From: Pseudomonas sp. HS6
GTDB taxonomy: Bacteria; Pseudomonadota; Gammaproteobacteria; Pseudomonadales; Pseudomonadaceae
Length of the DNA: 64,000 nt
NCBI RefSeq assembly: GCF_023375815.1
Contig: NZ_CP067412.1
Location: forward strand, 6,262,001-6,326,000
Direction: 5' to 3'
Under the pieces are notes generated by a model. The model was not told where the DNA came from, did no database searches, and saw only the letters and a list, made by a program, of their open reading frames with translations. Positions 26,146 to 41,543 of this stretch are shown one piece after another; the first letter of the stretch is position 1, and each line of letters begins with the position of its first letter. The position numbers and the translations under genes are program-made.

Positions 26146-27342
26146 TCAATCAGCCTGACGACGCAGGAAAGCCGGGATGTCCAGGTAGTCCAGGTCATCT
26201 TGCGGATTCATCTTCGCGGCAGTCGCAGCACCGGCCTGAGCCTGGTTGCGCATGACGGTCGGACGGTCCAGGTCACGGTAGTTCACCGCTGGCGCTTCCT
26301 GACGAGCGGGAGCCGGTTGTTGCACCTGAGCGGCAGCCATGGAGGTGTGAACGGTGTTGTCGATGACCTTCACAGGCTTCTCGATTTTCGCGCCCAGACC
26401 GGTGGCAACCACGGTGACGTGCAGTTCGTCGCGCATGTCCGGATCGATAACAGTACCGACCTTGACCATTGCGTGCTCGGAGGCGAAGGCTTCGATGATC
26501 GAACCCACGTCGGAGTACTCACCCAGGGACAGGTCAGGACCGGCGGTGATGTTCACCAGGATGCCGCGTGCACCTTGCAGGTTCACGTCTTCCAGCAGCG
26601 GGTTGCGGATGGCCGCTTCGGTTGCTTCACGTGCACGGTTCGGACCGCTGGCGCAGCCAGTGCCCATCATTGCCATGCCCATTTCGCTCATCACGGTACG
26701 CACGTCGGCGAAGTCGACGTTGATCATGCCCGGACGCTTGATGATGTCGGAGATACCGCGAACGGCACCGGCCAGTACATCGTCAGCCTTGGCGAAAGCC
26801 GACAGCAGGCTTGCGTCTTTACCGAGGATGGTCAGCAGCTTCTCGTTAGGGATGGTGATCAACGAGTCGACGCTTTCGGAGAGCATGCGGATGCCTTCGT
26901 CGGCGATCTGCATACGCTTGCGGCCTTCGAACGGGAACGGACGCGTTACGACAGCAACGGTCAGGATGCCCATTTCCTTGGCCACTTCGGCGATGATCGG
27001 CGCAGCACCGGTACCGGTACCGCCGCCCATGCCAGTGGTAATGAACACCATATTGGTGCCGGCCAGCACTTCAGCGATGCGCTCGCGATCTTCCAGCGCA
27101 GCCTGACGGCCGACTTCCGGGTTGGCGCCGGCGCCAAGGCCTTTGGTCACGCCAGTGCCCAGTTGCAGAATGGTGCGCGCGCCGATGTTTTTCAGCGCTT
27201 GAGCATCGGTGTTGGCGCAGATGAACTCGACGCCTTCGATGTTGCTCTTGACCATGTGGTTGACAGCGTTGCCGCCGCCACCGCCAACACCGATAACTTT
27301 GATTACCGGGCTTGCGGGGATGTTGTCTACGAGTTCGAACAT
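26146..27342 (-). CDS. ftsZ: Cell division protein FtsZ
   Basis: Tubulin-like GTPase that forms the division ring. 398 residues. GTP-binding signature GGGTGTGAAP is visible, with the NTDAQAL and T7-loop NVDFADVRTVM regions. After the globular part (to about 317) comes a variable linker rich in Ala, Gln and Pro, and the conserved C-terminal peptide DYLDIPAFLRRQAD that binds FtsA, ZipA and MinC. It follows ftsA after 67 bases. Confidence 0.99.
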   Translation of the reverse strand: MFELVDNIPASPVIKVIGVGGGGGNAVNHMVKSNIEGVEFICANTDAQALKNIGARTILQLGTGVTKGLGAGANPEVGRQAALEDRERIAEVLAGTNMVFITTGMGGGTGTGAAPIIAEVAKEMGILTVAVVTRPFPFEGRKRMQIADEGIRMLSESVDSLITIPNEKLLTILGKDASLLSAFAKADDVLAGAVRGISDIIKRPGMINVDFADVRTVMSEMGMAMMGTGCASGPNRAREATEAAIRNPLLEDVNLQGARGILVNITAGPDLSLGEYSDVGSIIEAFASEHAMVKVGTVIDPDMRDELHVTVVATGLGAKIEKPVKVIDNTVHTSMAAAQVQQPAPARQEAPAVNYRDLDRPTVMRNQAQAGAATAAKMNPQDDLDYLDIPAFLRRQAD

Positions 27343-27409
27343 TTTCCCTCTCCTTACATTCTCTAGTTTTTTCGCCTACTGCATTTTGTTGCGGTGTTGC
27401 GGTAAAGCT

Positions 27410-28669
27410 TTAGAAGTTGCCTTGAACCCACTTCTTCAATCGGTCCAGCAACGGCGCCTGTGGCTCATCGTTGCTGTAGCTGTCGCGGCTGCCGATGCCC
27501 GAGAACGAGATCCCGTCGGACTGCTTTTGCAGGCCGTACATCAACAAGCCAACGCCAGTGGAATAAATCGGGTTACGCACCACGTCATCCAGACCTTTCA
27601 CGCCATGGGGCACGCCCAGGCGGACCGGCATGTGGAAGATTTCTTCGGCCAGTTCGGTGGCGCCTTCCATTTTCGACGTACCGCCGGTCAGCACGATGCC
27701 GGCCGGGATCAGGTCTTCGTAGCCGCTGCGACGCAGCTCGGCCTGGATCAGGGTGAACAGCTCGTCGTAACGCGGCTCGACCACTTCGGCCAGGGCCTGA
27801 CGGGACAGCTCGCGCGGCGGACGGTCGCCGACGCTCGGCACCTTGATGGTTTCGCCGGCGCCGGCCAGCTTGGCCAGGGCGCAGGCGTAGCGGATCTTGA
27901 TCTCTTCGGCGTACTGGGTCGGGGTGCGCAACGCCATGGCGATGTCGTTGGTCACCTGGTCGCCGGCAATCGGGATCACGGCCGTGTGGCGGATGGCGCC
28001 TTCGGTGAAGATCGCGATGTCGGTGGTACCGCCGCCGATGTCGACCAGGCACACGCCCAGCTCTTTTTCGTCGTCGGTCAGCACCGAGTAGGCCGAAGCC
28101 AGTTGTTCGAGAATGATGTCGTCGATTTCCAGACCGCAGCGACGCACGCATTTTTCAATGTTCTGTGCGGCGTTGACGGCGCAGGTGACCACGTGAACCT
28201 TGGCTTCCAGACGCACACCGGACATGCCCAGCGGCTCACGAACGCCTTCCTGGTTATCGATCACGTAGTCCTGCGGCAAGGTGTGCAGCACCCGCTGGTC
28301 AGCCGGGATCGCCACAGCCTGGGCAGCGTCGAGTACGCGCTCAAGGTCAGCCGAGCTGACTTCGCGATCACGAATCGCCACGATGCCGTGGGAGTTCAGG
28401 CTGCGGATATGATTGCCCGCCACGCCGACGAACGCCGAGTGAATGCGGCAGCCCGCCATCAGTTGGGCTTCTTCGATCGCGCGCTGGATCGATTGCACGG
28501 TGGACTCGATGTTCACCACCACGCCTTTCTTCAGGCCGCGGGACGGATGAGTGCCGATCCCGACGATTTCCAGCGTGCCGTCGTCCGCAACCTCGCCGAC
28601 CAGCGCCACCACCTTGGAGGTGCCGATATCGAGACCGACGATCATTTTGCCGCTTTGCACGTTTGCCAT
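27410..28669 (-). CDS. ftsA: Cell division protein FtsA
   Basis: Actin-like ATPase that tethers FtsZ to the membrane. 419 residues. Starts MANVQSGKMIVGLDIGTSKVVALVG (phosphate 1 motif), contains CLVDIGGGTTDIAIF (phosphate 2) and VLTGGTSKMEG (adenosine motif), and ends with the amphipathic membrane-targeting helix LLDRLKKWVQGNF. Fifteen bases separate it from ftsQ. Confidence 0.99.
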   Translation of the reverse strand: MANVQSGKMIVGLDIGTSKVVALVGEVADDGTLEIVGIGTHPSRGLKKGVVVNIESTVQSIQRAIEEAQLMAGCRIHSAFVGVAGNHIRSLNSHGIVAIRDREVSSADLERVLDAAQAVAIPADQRVLHTLPQDYVIDNQEGVREPLGMSGVRLEAKVHVVTCAVNAAQNIEKCVRRCGLEIDDIILEQLASAYSVLTDDEKELGVCLVDIGGGTTDIAIFTEGAIRHTAVIPIAGDQVTNDIAMALRTPTQYAEEIKIRYACALAKLAGAGETIKVPSVGDRPPRELSRQALAEVVEPRYDELFTLIQAELRRSGYEDLIPAGIVLTGGTSKMEGATELAEEIFHMPVRLGVPHGVKGLDDVVRNPIYSTGVGLLMYGLQKQSDGISFSGIGSRDSYSNDEPQAPLLDRLKKWVQGNF

Positions 28670-28684
28670 GGGTCCTGCCTCTTC

Positions 28685-29551
28685 TTAATTCTTTGCGACA
28701 GCGGGTTGGGCTGTCGTCGGCGCTACTGGTTCCCGCCAGCCAACAGCGAGGCCGTTGGCATAGCGCAGATCGATGCGCGCAATGTTCGTAATCTGGTCTT
28801 TAAGCGTCTTGTCATAGATGGCAATGAAGCGGCGCATCTTTTCCACCAGGTTGCCGCGTCCCAGCAGCAACTCGATGCCGGGGCCGGAACTGCCGGCACC
28901 GGTGGTCAGGAACCAGCTGCCACGTTCACGCAGCTCGAGGCGCGCAATCGAGAAGCCCATTGGCCTGAGCATCTGGCTCAGTACCTGATACTGCTGCATC
29001 ACTTGCTGCTGGGCCCGCTGCGGGCCGAACAGCTGTGGCAGGTGTTCGTAGTTCGCCAGTTCCTTGGGCGTGAACGCCTGGCCCTGGTTGTTGAGCAGCG
29101 ACTCGTCGCCCCAACGGGCCACGGGCAGTTGCTCTTCGAGGCGGATCACCACCTGGTCCGGCCACACCCGACGGACTTCGGCGTGAGCGATCCACGGCAT
29201 CTGTTCCAGCTCGGTGCGCATGCTCGCCAGGTCGATGGTGAAGAAGCTCGACGCCACGTACGGGGCGATTCGCTGCTGCACCGCTTGCTGGCTGATGTAG
29301 CTCAGGTCGCCTTGTACCGCGATCTTGGTGATCGGCCGGTCGGCATACGGCAACAAACGCTGCGCGCCTTCATAGGTACCGAACCCGAGCACCACCAAAA
29401 GCACCGGCCAGAAGAGGCTTTTCAGAAAGCCGAAATTGGCTTTGGGCAGGCGCGCGGACATCGGCTCTTTGGCCACCATTCGGCTGGCACCCCGCGGCAC
29501 CGGCTTGCGGCCGGGAGCGGGTGGCTGATGTCTGAGCTGTGCGCCTTGCAT
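28685..29551 (-). CDS. ftsQ: Cell division protein FtsQ
   Basis: Bitopic divisome protein of 288 residues that bridges early and late division proteins with FtsB and FtsL. A cytoplasmic Arg/Pro-rich head is followed by one membrane helix (about 47-65, [21 protein letters not shown]), a POTRA domain ([20 protein letters not shown]) and the FtsQ beta domain. The ATG at 29551 has GAGG 8 bases upstream; a start at 29593 would lie inside ddlB. Four bases separate it from the ddlB stop. Confidence 0.97.
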   Translation of the reverse strand: MQGAQLRHQPPAPGRKPVPRGASRMVAKEPMSARLPKANFGFLKSLFWPVLLVVLGFGTYEGAQRLLPYADRPITKIAVQGDLSYISQQAVQQRIAPYVASSFFTIDLASMRTELEQMPWIAHAEVRRVWPDQVVIRLEEQLPVARWGDESLLNNQGQAFTPKELANYEHLPQLFGPQRAQQQVMQQYQVLSQMLRPMGFSIARLELRERGSWFLTTGAGSSGPGIELLLGRGNLVEKMRRFIAIYDKTLKDQITNIARIDLRYANGLAVGWREPVAPTTAQPAVAKN

Positions 29552-29555
29552 GGTC

Positions 29556-31979
<2,424 letters not shown>

Positions 31980-31987
<8 letters not shown>

Positions 31988-33050
31988 GGGCCACCTCCAG
32001 ACAGGTATCGACCACGCTGCGGGTGGCTTCGGGTTTTGCCAGACGGCGGGCCGCTTGGGCCATTTCTTCGAGTCGTTGCGGTTGCATCAAGACCTCTGTC
32101 AGGCGCGCGGCAAGGTCCGCGGCACCAGTCGTTCTTTGCGGCATCAGGAAGGCAGCGCCTTCGCGGGCCAAATAATCGGCGTTGCGGGTCTGGTGATCGT
32201 CGATCGCGTGGGGCAAGGGCACCAGCATCGAGGGCAGACCGGCGGCAGCCAGCTCACTGACGGTCAATGCGCCTGCGCGGCACACCACCAGATCAGCCCA
32301 GCCATAGGCCTGGGCCATGTCTTTGATGAAGGGCTGCACCTGCGCGTCCACGCCAGCGGCGCGGTAGCGCTCTGCAGTCACTTCATCGTGATTTTTGCCG
32401 GCCTGATGAAACACTTCCGGGCGCAATTTGGCAGCGACTTGGGCCAGGGCTTCAGGCAGCAACTTGTTCAACGGTTCTGCGCCCAGGCTTCCGCCCAGGA
32501 TCAGCAAACGCGCCTTGCGTCCGGCCAGTGCCGCACGCGGTGTTTCGAGGAACAGCTCGCTGCGCACCGGGTTACCGGTGGTACGGCGGCTGTCCGACAG
32601 GGTAAAGGTGTCGGGGAAGGCTTCACACACCCGGGCGGCGAACGGCACCAGCAACCGATTGGCGGTGCCGGCCACGGCGTTCTGCTCGTGAACGATCACC
32701 GGCACACCGGCCAGTTTGGCGGCGATGCCACCAGGCCCGGTCACGTAACCACCGAAACCGACCACACACACCGGACGCAACCGGCGAATGATCGCCCGCG
32801 CCTGCCATACCGATTTCAGCAGCATGAACGGCGCCTTGAGCAGCGATAGCTTGCCCTTGCCGCGCAGGCCGCTGGCGTTGATGCGGTGCAATTCGAGGCC
32901 GGCGGCCGGCACCAGATCGTTCTCGATCCCGCGTGGCGTGCCGAGCCAGTGCACGGTGTAGCCGCGCGCCTGGAATTCACGGGCACAGGACAGTGCCGGG
33001 AACACGTGGCCACCGGTACCGCCGGCCATGATCAATACGTTAGCGCCCAT
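31980..33050 (-). CDS. murG: UDP-GlcNAc:lipid I N-acetylglucosaminyltransferase
   Basis: Membrane-associated GT28 glycosyltransferase that makes lipid II. 356 residues. Starts [21 protein letters not shown] with the first G-loop; second G-loop [19 protein letters not shown]-terminal [25 protein letters not shown]. The ATG at 33050 is 11 bases inside ftsW; an upstream in-frame start at 33098 would add unrelated sequence and is rejected. Confidence 0.98.
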
Positions 33051-34257
33051 GATTCGGCTCCTCCGCGAAGTCGCTCTCATGGAATTCCATCTCTTCACTG
33101 CCCAGGTGGGTCCGACTCTCCCACTCGATCCTCAGCAACAAGCCAAGGCAGGCACAGCAGATCACCAGGGAACTGCCGCCATAACTGAGGAACGGCAAGG
33201 TCAGGCCCTTGGTCGGCAGCAGGCCGACGTTCACGCCGATGTTGATCAGGAACTGACCGATCCACAGGAACGACAGGCCGTAGGCAACATAAGCGGCAAA
33301 AAACTGTTTGGCTTTCTCGGCCCACAGGCCGATGTACATGCCGCGAATACACACGAACACGAACAGCGCCACGGTGCACAGCGAACCCACCGCGCCCAGC
33401 TCTTCAGCCAGTACCGAGAACACGAAGTCGGTGTGGGCTTCCGGCAGGTAGAACTGCTTCTGCACACTGTTACCCAGGCCAACGCCCAGCCACTCGCCGC
33501 GACCGAACGCGATCAACGCTTGCGACAATTGATAACCGGCGCCGAACTGGTCGGCCCACGGGTCGGCGAAGTTGGTCAGACGCGCCATCCGGTACGGTTG
33601 CATCTGAATCAGCAACACCACCGCCGCCACCGCCAGCACCACCATCAGCGAGAACCGGAACAGTCCGACCCCGCCGAGGAACAGCATCGCCGCCGCAGCG
33701 CCCATCATTACGACGGTGGCACCGAAGTCCGGCTCCATCAGCAACAGGCCGGCCATAGGCAGCAACACGATGAACGGCTTGAAGAAGCCCATCCAGCTCT
33801 CGCGCACTTCCTTCTGACGACGCACCAGATAACCGGCGAGGTAAATCACCACGAACACCTTGGCGATCTCGGACGGCTGAACGTTGAAGAAGCTGAAACC
33901 GATCCAGCGCATCGAACCGTTCACTTCACGGCCGATCCCCGGGACGATCACCATCACCAACAGGCCGAACGCACCAATCAACATCAGCCAGCCCAGCCGC
34001 TGCCAGGTGGCGATCGGAATCATCATCGTGACGATGCACGCGCCCAGGCCCAGCACCACGTAGATCAGGTGACGGGTCATGTAATACAGAGCACTGCCCG
34101 ACTGCACCGCACCGACTTCGGTCGATGCCGAGGCGATCATGATCAGACCCAGACCGAGCAGCGCCAGGCAACCGGCGAGCATCGGGAAGTCGAGGTCGAT
34201 CCCGCGCCCGGTGATGATCGGGGACGGATACGGCTTGATGATGTTTCTCAGGCTCAT
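33040..34257 (-). CDS. ftsW: Septal peptidoglycan glycosyltransferase FtsW
   Basis: SEDS-family lipid II polymerase working with PBP3. 405 residues, about ten membrane helices. Conserved blocks: the loop GREVNGSMRWIGFSFFNVQPSEIAKV and the C-terminal NIGVNVGLLPTKGLTLPFLSYGGSSLV. The ATG overlaps the murD stop by 4 bases, and its own end overlaps the murG start. Confidence 0.98.
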   Translation of the reverse strand: MSLRNIIKPYPSPIITGRGIDLDFPMLAGCLALLGLGLIMIASASTEVGAVQSGSALYYMTRHLIYVVLGLGACIVTMMIPIATWQRLGWLMLIGAFGLLVMVIVPGIGREVNGSMRWIGFSFFNVQPSEIAKVFVVIYLAGYLVRRQKEVRESWMGFFKPFIVLLPMAGLLLMEPDFGATVVMMGAAAAMLFLGGVGLFRFSLMVVLAVAAVVLLIQMQPYRMARLTNFADPWADQFGAGYQLSQALIAFGRGEWLGVGLGNSVQKQFYLPEAHTDFVFSVLAEELGAVGSLCTVALFVFVCIRGMYIGLWAEKAKQFFAAYVAYGLSFLWIGQFLINIGVNVGLLPTKGLTLPFLSYGGSSLVICCACLGLLLRIEWESRTHLGSEEMEFHESDFAEEPNHGR

Positions 34258-35600
34258 GCCAGTTCCTCCACGGCGCGGACGAACTGGTGACCACGGTCTT
34301 CGTAATTCTTGAACATGTCGAAACTGGCGCAGGCCGGCGACAGCAGCACCACGTCACCCGGTTGCGCGGCGGCGCGGCATTGTTCGACCGCGTCGATCAA
34401 CGAAGTGGCGCGAATCAGCGGCACGGCATCGCCGATCGCTTCGCCGATCTTGTCGGAGTCGCGGCCCATCAGGATCACGGCGCGGCAATGGGCCGCCGCC
34501 GGATCACGCAAATCCTTGAATTCGGCACCCTTGCCGTCGCCACCGGCGATCAGCACGACCTTGCCGTCGATGTCCGCGCCCAAGCCTTCGATGGCAGCCA
34601 GTGCGGCGCCAACGTTGGTGGCTTTGGAATCATTGTAGTAACCGACGCCGTCGAGGTCGCGCACCCATTGGCAGCGATGTTCGAGGCCAGCGAAGTTGCG
34701 CAGGGCCGCGAGCATGGCGTCGAACGGCAGACCGACTGCATGCCCCAACGCCAGCGCCGCCAGGGCATTGGACTGGTTGTGGGCACCGCGAATCTTCAAT
34801 TCACGCACCGGCATCAGGTTCTGGAATTCGAAGGCCAGGTACTTCTCGCCATTCTCTTCGCGCAGACCGAACGCCTTGAAATCGGGTTTGGTGAGGCCGA
34901 AGGTCCAGCACGGCTGGCCCTCGCCCATCAGCGGCCGGGTCAACGCATCCTGACGGTTGACCACGAACTGCTTGGCGCCACGGAAGATCCGGTGCTTGGC
35001 CAGGTGATAGGCCGGCAGACCGCTGTAGCGGTCCATGTGGTCTTCGCTGATGTTGAGCACGGTCGCCACTTCAGCGTTGAGCTGATCGGTGGTTTCCAGC
35101 TGGAAGCTCGACAGCTCCATCACGTACAGCTCGACGTCATCGCTGAGCAGATCCAGCGCCGGTGTACCGAGGTTGCCACCGACTGCAACACGTTTGCCGG
35201 CGGCAGCCGCCATCTCGCCAACCAGCGTGGTGACGGTGCTTTTCGCGTTGGAACCGCTGATGGCCACGATCGGCGCCTTCGCGTTACGCGCGAACAGCTC
35301 GATGTCGCCGGACAACTTCACGCCACGGGCCGCAGCAGCTTGCAGGGCCGGGGTCGCCAGCGCCAGGCCAGGGCTCACGTAGAGCTCGTCGGCACGGCAC
35401 AGGAACTCGACGTCCAGCTCGCCACAACGCACTTCCACGTGCGGATAGTCACGCTGGAGCGTGGCCAGTTCCGGTGGATTTTCCCGCGTGTCGGCCACCG
35501 CAAACGCCACGCCCCGGTTCGCCAGGAAGCGAACCAGGGACATGCCGCTCTTGCCGAGGCCGACAACGATGCGGAAGTGGTCAGAAGCGATCAGAGACAC
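34254..35600 (-). CDS. murD: UDP-N-acetylmuramoyl-L-alanine--D-glutamate ligase
   Basis: Adds D-glutamate to UDP-MurNAc-Ala. 448 residues. N-terminal domain RIVVGLGKSGMSLVRFLANRG; P-loop variant ISGSNAKSTVTTLVGEM (Ala where most Mur ligases have Gly, which I believe is usual in pseudomonads); YNDSKATNVGAALAAIEGL and LIAGGDGKGAEF in the C-terminal domain. Separated from mraY by 5 bases. Confidence 0.98.
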   Translation of the reverse strand: MSLIASDHFRIVVGLGKSGMSLVRFLANRGVAFAVADTRENPPELATLQRDYPHVEVRCGELDVEFLCRADELYVSPGLALATPALQAAAARGVKLSGDIELFARNAKAPIVAISGSNAKSTVTTLVGEMAAAAGKRVAVGGNLGTPALDLLSDDVELYVMELSSFQLETTDQLNAEVATVLNISEDHMDRYSGLPAYHLAKHRIFRGAKQFVVNRQDALTRPLMGEGQPCWTFGLTKPDFKAFGLREENGEKYLAFEFQNLMPVRELKIRGAHNQSNALAALALGHAVGLPFDAMLAALRNFAGLEHRCQWVRDLDGVGYYNDSKATNVGAALAAIEGLGADIDGKVVLIAGGDGKGAEFKDLRDPAAAHCRAVILMGRDSDKIGEAIGDAVPLIRATSLIDAVEQCRAAAQPGDVVLLSPACASFDMFKNYEDRGHQFVRAVEELA

Positions 35601-35605
35601 TCGTT

Positions 35606-36688
35606 CTACCTCAGCTTCAGGGTGGCAAGGCCGATCAGCACGAGAATCACGGTGATGATCCAGAAACGGACGATCACGCGCGGCTCGGGCCAGCCCTTGA
35701 GTTCAAAGTGGTGGTGTATCGGAGCCATGCGGAACACACGGCGACCGGTCAGTTTAAAGGAGGCAACCTGAATCACGACTGACAGGGTTTCCATCACGAA
35801 CACGCCGCCCATGATGAACAGGACGATTTCCTGACGGACGATCACCGCGATGGTGCCCAGGGCTGCGCCCAGCGCCAGTGCGCCGACGTCACCCATGAAG
35901 ACTTGTGCCGGATAGGTGTTGAACCACAGGAAGCCCAGGCCGGCACCGATCAGCGCGCCGCAGAACACGATCAGTTCACCGGCGCCCGGTACGTACGGGA
36001 TCAACAGGTATTCAGCGAATTTCACGTTACCCGACAGGTAGCAGAAGATGCCCAGACCGCCGCCGACCATCACCGTCGGCATGATCGCCAGACCGTCGAG
36101 GCCGTCGGTGAGGTTGACCGCGTTGCTCGAACCGACGATCACGAAGTACGTCAGCACGATGAAGCCGGCGCCCAGCGGAATGCTGTAGTCCTTGAGCATC
36201 GGCAGGATCAGGGTGGTTTCCACCGGAGTGGCAGCGGTCATATAAAGGAAGATCGCCGCGCCGAGGCCGAACACCGACTGCCAGAAATACTTCCAGCGGC
36301 TCGGCAAGCCACGGGAGTTCTTCTCGATCACCTTGCGATAATCGTCGACCCAGCCGATGGCACCGAACAGCAGGGTCACCAGCAGAACGGTCCAGACATA
36401 ACGATTGCTCAGGTCAGCCCACAGCAGAGTGCTGACGCCGATCGAAGACAGAATCAGCGCGCCACCCATGGTCGGCGTACCGGATTTGGACAGGTGCGAT
36501 TGCGGACCATCGTTACGAACCGATTGGCCGATCTGACGGTTCTGCAGGGTGCGGATCATCCACGGGCCATAGCACAGCGACAGGACCAGCGCAGTCAGCA
36601 CACCGAGGATCCCGCGCAGGGTCAGGTACTGGAAGACCGCGAAGCCTTTGTAGAACTGTTGCAGATACTCCGCTAGCAGCAGCAGCAT
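35606..36688 (-). CDS. mraY: Phospho-N-acetylmuramoyl-pentapeptide-transferase
   Basis: Integral membrane enzyme that makes lipid I. 360 residues, ten helices. Catalytic blocks: [22 protein letters not shown] (aspartates) and [16 protein letters not shown]. The ATG at 36688 overlaps the murF stop (TAATG), which is favoured over an in-frame start at 36715. Confidence 0.98.
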   Translation of the reverse strand: MLLLLAEYLQQFYKGFAVFQYLTLRGILGVLTALVLSLCYGPWMIRTLQNRQIGQSVRNDGPQSHLSKSGTPTMGGALILSSIGVSTLLWADLSNRYVWTVLLVTLLFGAIGWVDDYRKVIEKNSRGLPSRWKYFWQSVFGLGAAIFLYMTAATPVETTLILPMLKDYSIPLGAGFIVLTYFVIVGSSNAVNLTDGLDGLAIMPTVMVGGGLGIFCYLSGNVKFAEYLLIPYVPGAGELIVFCGALIGAGLGFLWFNTYPAQVFMGDVGALALGAALGTIAVIVRQEIVLFIMGGVFVMETLSVVIQVASFKLTGRRVFRMAPIHHHFELKGWPEPRVIVRFWIITVILVLIGLATLKLR

Positions 36689-38055
36689 TAATGTTTCTCC
36701 AGACTGGACCCGCACAGGGCCGCAACGATGTTTTCCATCGCTGCGCTGCGCGAACCCTTGATCAAAATGGTGGTGTTTTTGTCCTGCTCGGCACCGAGGG
36801 CCTGGATCAGTTCGGCCTGTGTGCCGAAGTGATGCGCCTCGTTACCGAATGCGTTCACGGCGTGGACCATGTTCGGCCCAACGGCGTAAAGCGCGGAAAC
36901 CTTGCCCCGGGCGTATTCGCCCACGTCGCGGTGCCCCTGCTCCGCCCAGTCGCCCAACTCGCCGATATCCCCGAGCACCAGAACGGTGCGGCCGGAAAAG
37001 CCGGCGAGTATATCAACGGCCGCGCACATCGAGGTGGGGTTCGCGTTGTAAGTGTCATCGATCACGCGCATGCCGTTTTTCGCCAGCTGCGCGACGGTGC
37101 GACCCTTGACCGGTTGTACCGCGCCAAGCCCGGTGGCGATGCCGAACAGCGACACGCCCAAGGCGTGAGCGGCAGCGGCAGCGGCCAGGGCATTGGCGAC
37201 GTTATGGGTGCCGAGCAGGTTCAGTTGAACCCGTTCCACACCTTCAGGGCTGTGCAGGTTGAACGCCGGGCAGCCACGGGCATCGGTGGCCAGATCGCTG
37301 GCGTGGAAATCTGCCTGGGTGTTGCTCAGGGCAAAGGTCAGCACCTTGCGACCGGCAGCGCGGGTCTTCCAGATACCGAACGCCTTGTCATCGAGGTTCA
37401 GTACGGCGATACCATCGGCCGCCAGACCGTCGATGATTTCCCCTTTGGCTTCGACGATTTTCTCCGGACCACCGAACTCACCGACGTGAGCGGTGCCGGC
37501 ATTGTTCAAGATCGCGACATGCGGTTTGGTCAGCCCGACGGTGTAAGCGATTTCACCGAGGCGTGAGGCGCCCAGTTCGATCACGGCCGAAGTATGTTCC
37601 GGGGCCAATTCGAGCAGGGTCAGCGGTGCGCCAAGATCGTTGTTCAAGTTGCCACGGGTCGCCAAGACCGGACCGCGCGTGCGCAGAATGCTCGCGAGCA
37701 TTTCCTTGACCGTGGTCTTGCCGCTGGAACCGGTGACAGCCACAACCGGTTGGGTGAACGCGGCACGGTTCAATGCACCCAACTGGCCAAGGGCCTGACG
37801 GGTGTCCTTGACCAGCAATTGCGGCAACGTGCTGTCGGCGACTTCACGCTCCACCAGCGCCGCGACCGCGCCTTTGCCGGCGACGTCGTTCAGATAGTCA
37901 TGACCGTCGAAACGCGGGCCAGTCAGGGCAATAAACAGTTGGCCTGCCTTGATGGCGCGGCTGTCGATGCTCACGCCGTCAAAAATGGCGTCCGCGCTGA
38001 TCAGCCGTGCGTCGAGTGCATTGGTCAGTTCGCTGAGTTTCAGGGCCTTAAGCAT
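36688..38055 (-). CDS. murF: UDP-MurNAc-tripeptide--D-alanyl-D-alanine ligase
   Basis: Adds D-Ala-D-Ala, product of DdlB, to the precursor. 455 residues. P-loop [18 protein letters not shown]; the central [15 protein letters not shown]; the C-terminal [20 protein letters not shown] and [21 protein letters not shown]. Overlaps murE by 8 bases. Confidence 0.98.
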   Translation of the reverse strand: MLKALKLSELTNALDARLISADAIFDGVSIDSRAIKAGQLFIALTGPRFDGHDYLNDVAGKGAVAALVEREVADSTLPQLLVKDTRQALGQLGALNRAAFTQPVVAVTGSSGKTTVKEMLASILRTRGPVLATRGNLNNDLGAPLTLLELAPEHTSAVIELGASRLGEIAYTVGLTKPHVAILNNAGTAHVGEFGGPEKIVEAKGEIIDGLAADGIAVLNLDDKAFGIWKTRAAGRKVLTFALSNTQADFHASDLATDARGCPAFNLHSPEGVERVQLNLLGTHNVANALAAAAAAHALGVSLFGIATGLGAVQPVKGRTVAQLAKNGMRVIDDTYNANPTSMCAAVDILAGFSGRTVLVLGDIGELGDWAEQGHRDVGEYARGKVSALYAVGPNMVHAVNAFGNEAHHFGTQAELIQALGAEQDKNTTILIKGSRSAAMENIVAALCGSSLEKH

Positions 38056-39510
38056 GGGCCACCTCCCACGCGGTCAGGGCGTGATCAGCCTCGACCAGAT
38101 CGGAGAATGCATGGCGCTCGCCGTTGATTTCCTGATAGTCCTCGTGACCCTTGCCGGCCAGGACCACCACGTCATCCGCCGAGGCGCTGGCGATCAGTTG
38201 CGCAATGGCCTGGCCACGGCCGGCCACGAACGACACGTTATCCACAGCCGCAAAACCGGCACGGATGTCATCGAAGATCACCGCTGGATCTTCGGTACGC
38301 GGATTGTCATCGGTGACCAGCACGCGGTCGGCCAGACGCTCGACCACTTCGGCCATCAACGGGCGCTTGCCGCGATCACGGTCACCGCCACAGCCGAACA
38401 GGCACAGCAACTGGCCTTTGACGTGTGGACGCAGCGCAGTCAGGACTTTTTCCAGCGCATCCGGCGTGTGGGCGTAATCGACCACCACCAGTGGCTGGGT
38501 GCCACCGCCGAGACGCTGCATGCGTCCGGCCGGGCCTTCGAGTTTCGGCAGCACCTTGAGGATTTCGTCGAGGGCGTAATCCAGGCCAAGCAAGGCACCG
38601 ACTGCGGCCAATACGTTGCTCAGGTTGAAACGGCCCAGCAATGTGCTGCGCAGATGATGTTCGCCCTGCGGCGTGACCAGCGTGGCGCGCACGCCGTGGT
38701 CGTCGAACTGCGCTTCGCGGACATAAAGATAGGCGCTGTTGTCGAGCAGGCTATAAGTGATCAGGCGCGACTCACGTTTTTCAGCAGCCAGTTGCCGACC
38801 GAAATCGTCGTCCAGATTGACCACTCGGCACTTCAGATCATTCCATGCGAACAGCTTGGCCTTCGCTTCGGCGTAGGCCTCCATGGTGCCGTGATAATCG
38901 AGGTGATCGCGGGACAGGTTGGTCATCACCGCGACGTCGAACGCCAGCGAGGTGACTCGGCCCTGATCCAGACCATGGGACGAGACTTCCATGGCCACGG
39001 CTTTGGCGCCGGCCTTTTTCAGGTCGCCCAGAGTCGCTTGCATGGCGATCGGATTCGGCGTGGTGTGCAGGCCGCTTTGCAGCGCGCCGTAGAAACCGGA
39101 GCCGAGGGTGCCGACGATGCCGCAATGCTGGCCGAGCAGGTCCAGCGCCTGGGCAACCAGTTGAGTCACGCTGGTTTTGCCGTTAGTGCCGGTCACGCCC
39201 ACCAGATTCAGGTGATGACTTGGCTCACCGTAAAAACGGCCGGCGATATCCGACAGCTGCGCGGCCAGGCCTTTGACCGGAATCAACGGCACGTCAGTGA
39301 TCGGCAGTACGGTGGCGCCTTCCACTTCATAAGCCACGGCGGCCGCACCACGGGTGAGCGCATCAGCAATGTGCGCACGACCGTCGAACTTGCCGCCCGG
39401 CACCGCGAGGAACAGATCGCCCGCGCGCACGTTACGGCTGTCGAGCGCCAGTTCACGGATCAACAGATCGTGGCCGGCGTGGGGGAAAATCTTGTTCAGA
39501 CTAAGAGACA

Positions 39511-39511
<1 letters not shown>
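38048..39511 (-). CDS. murE: UDP-MurNAc-L-Ala-D-Glu--meso-diaminopimelate ligase
   Basis: Adds the third residue of the stem peptide. 487 residues. P-loop GVTGTNGKTSVTQLVAQAL; VVDYAHTPDALEKVL; LFGCGGDRDRGKRPLM; and the DNPRTEDP motif, where DNPR marks meso-diaminopimelate rather than lysine specificity. The start overlaps the ftsI stop by one base. Confidence 0.98.
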
Positions 39512-41539
<2,028 letters not shown>

Positions 41540-41543
<4 letters not shown>
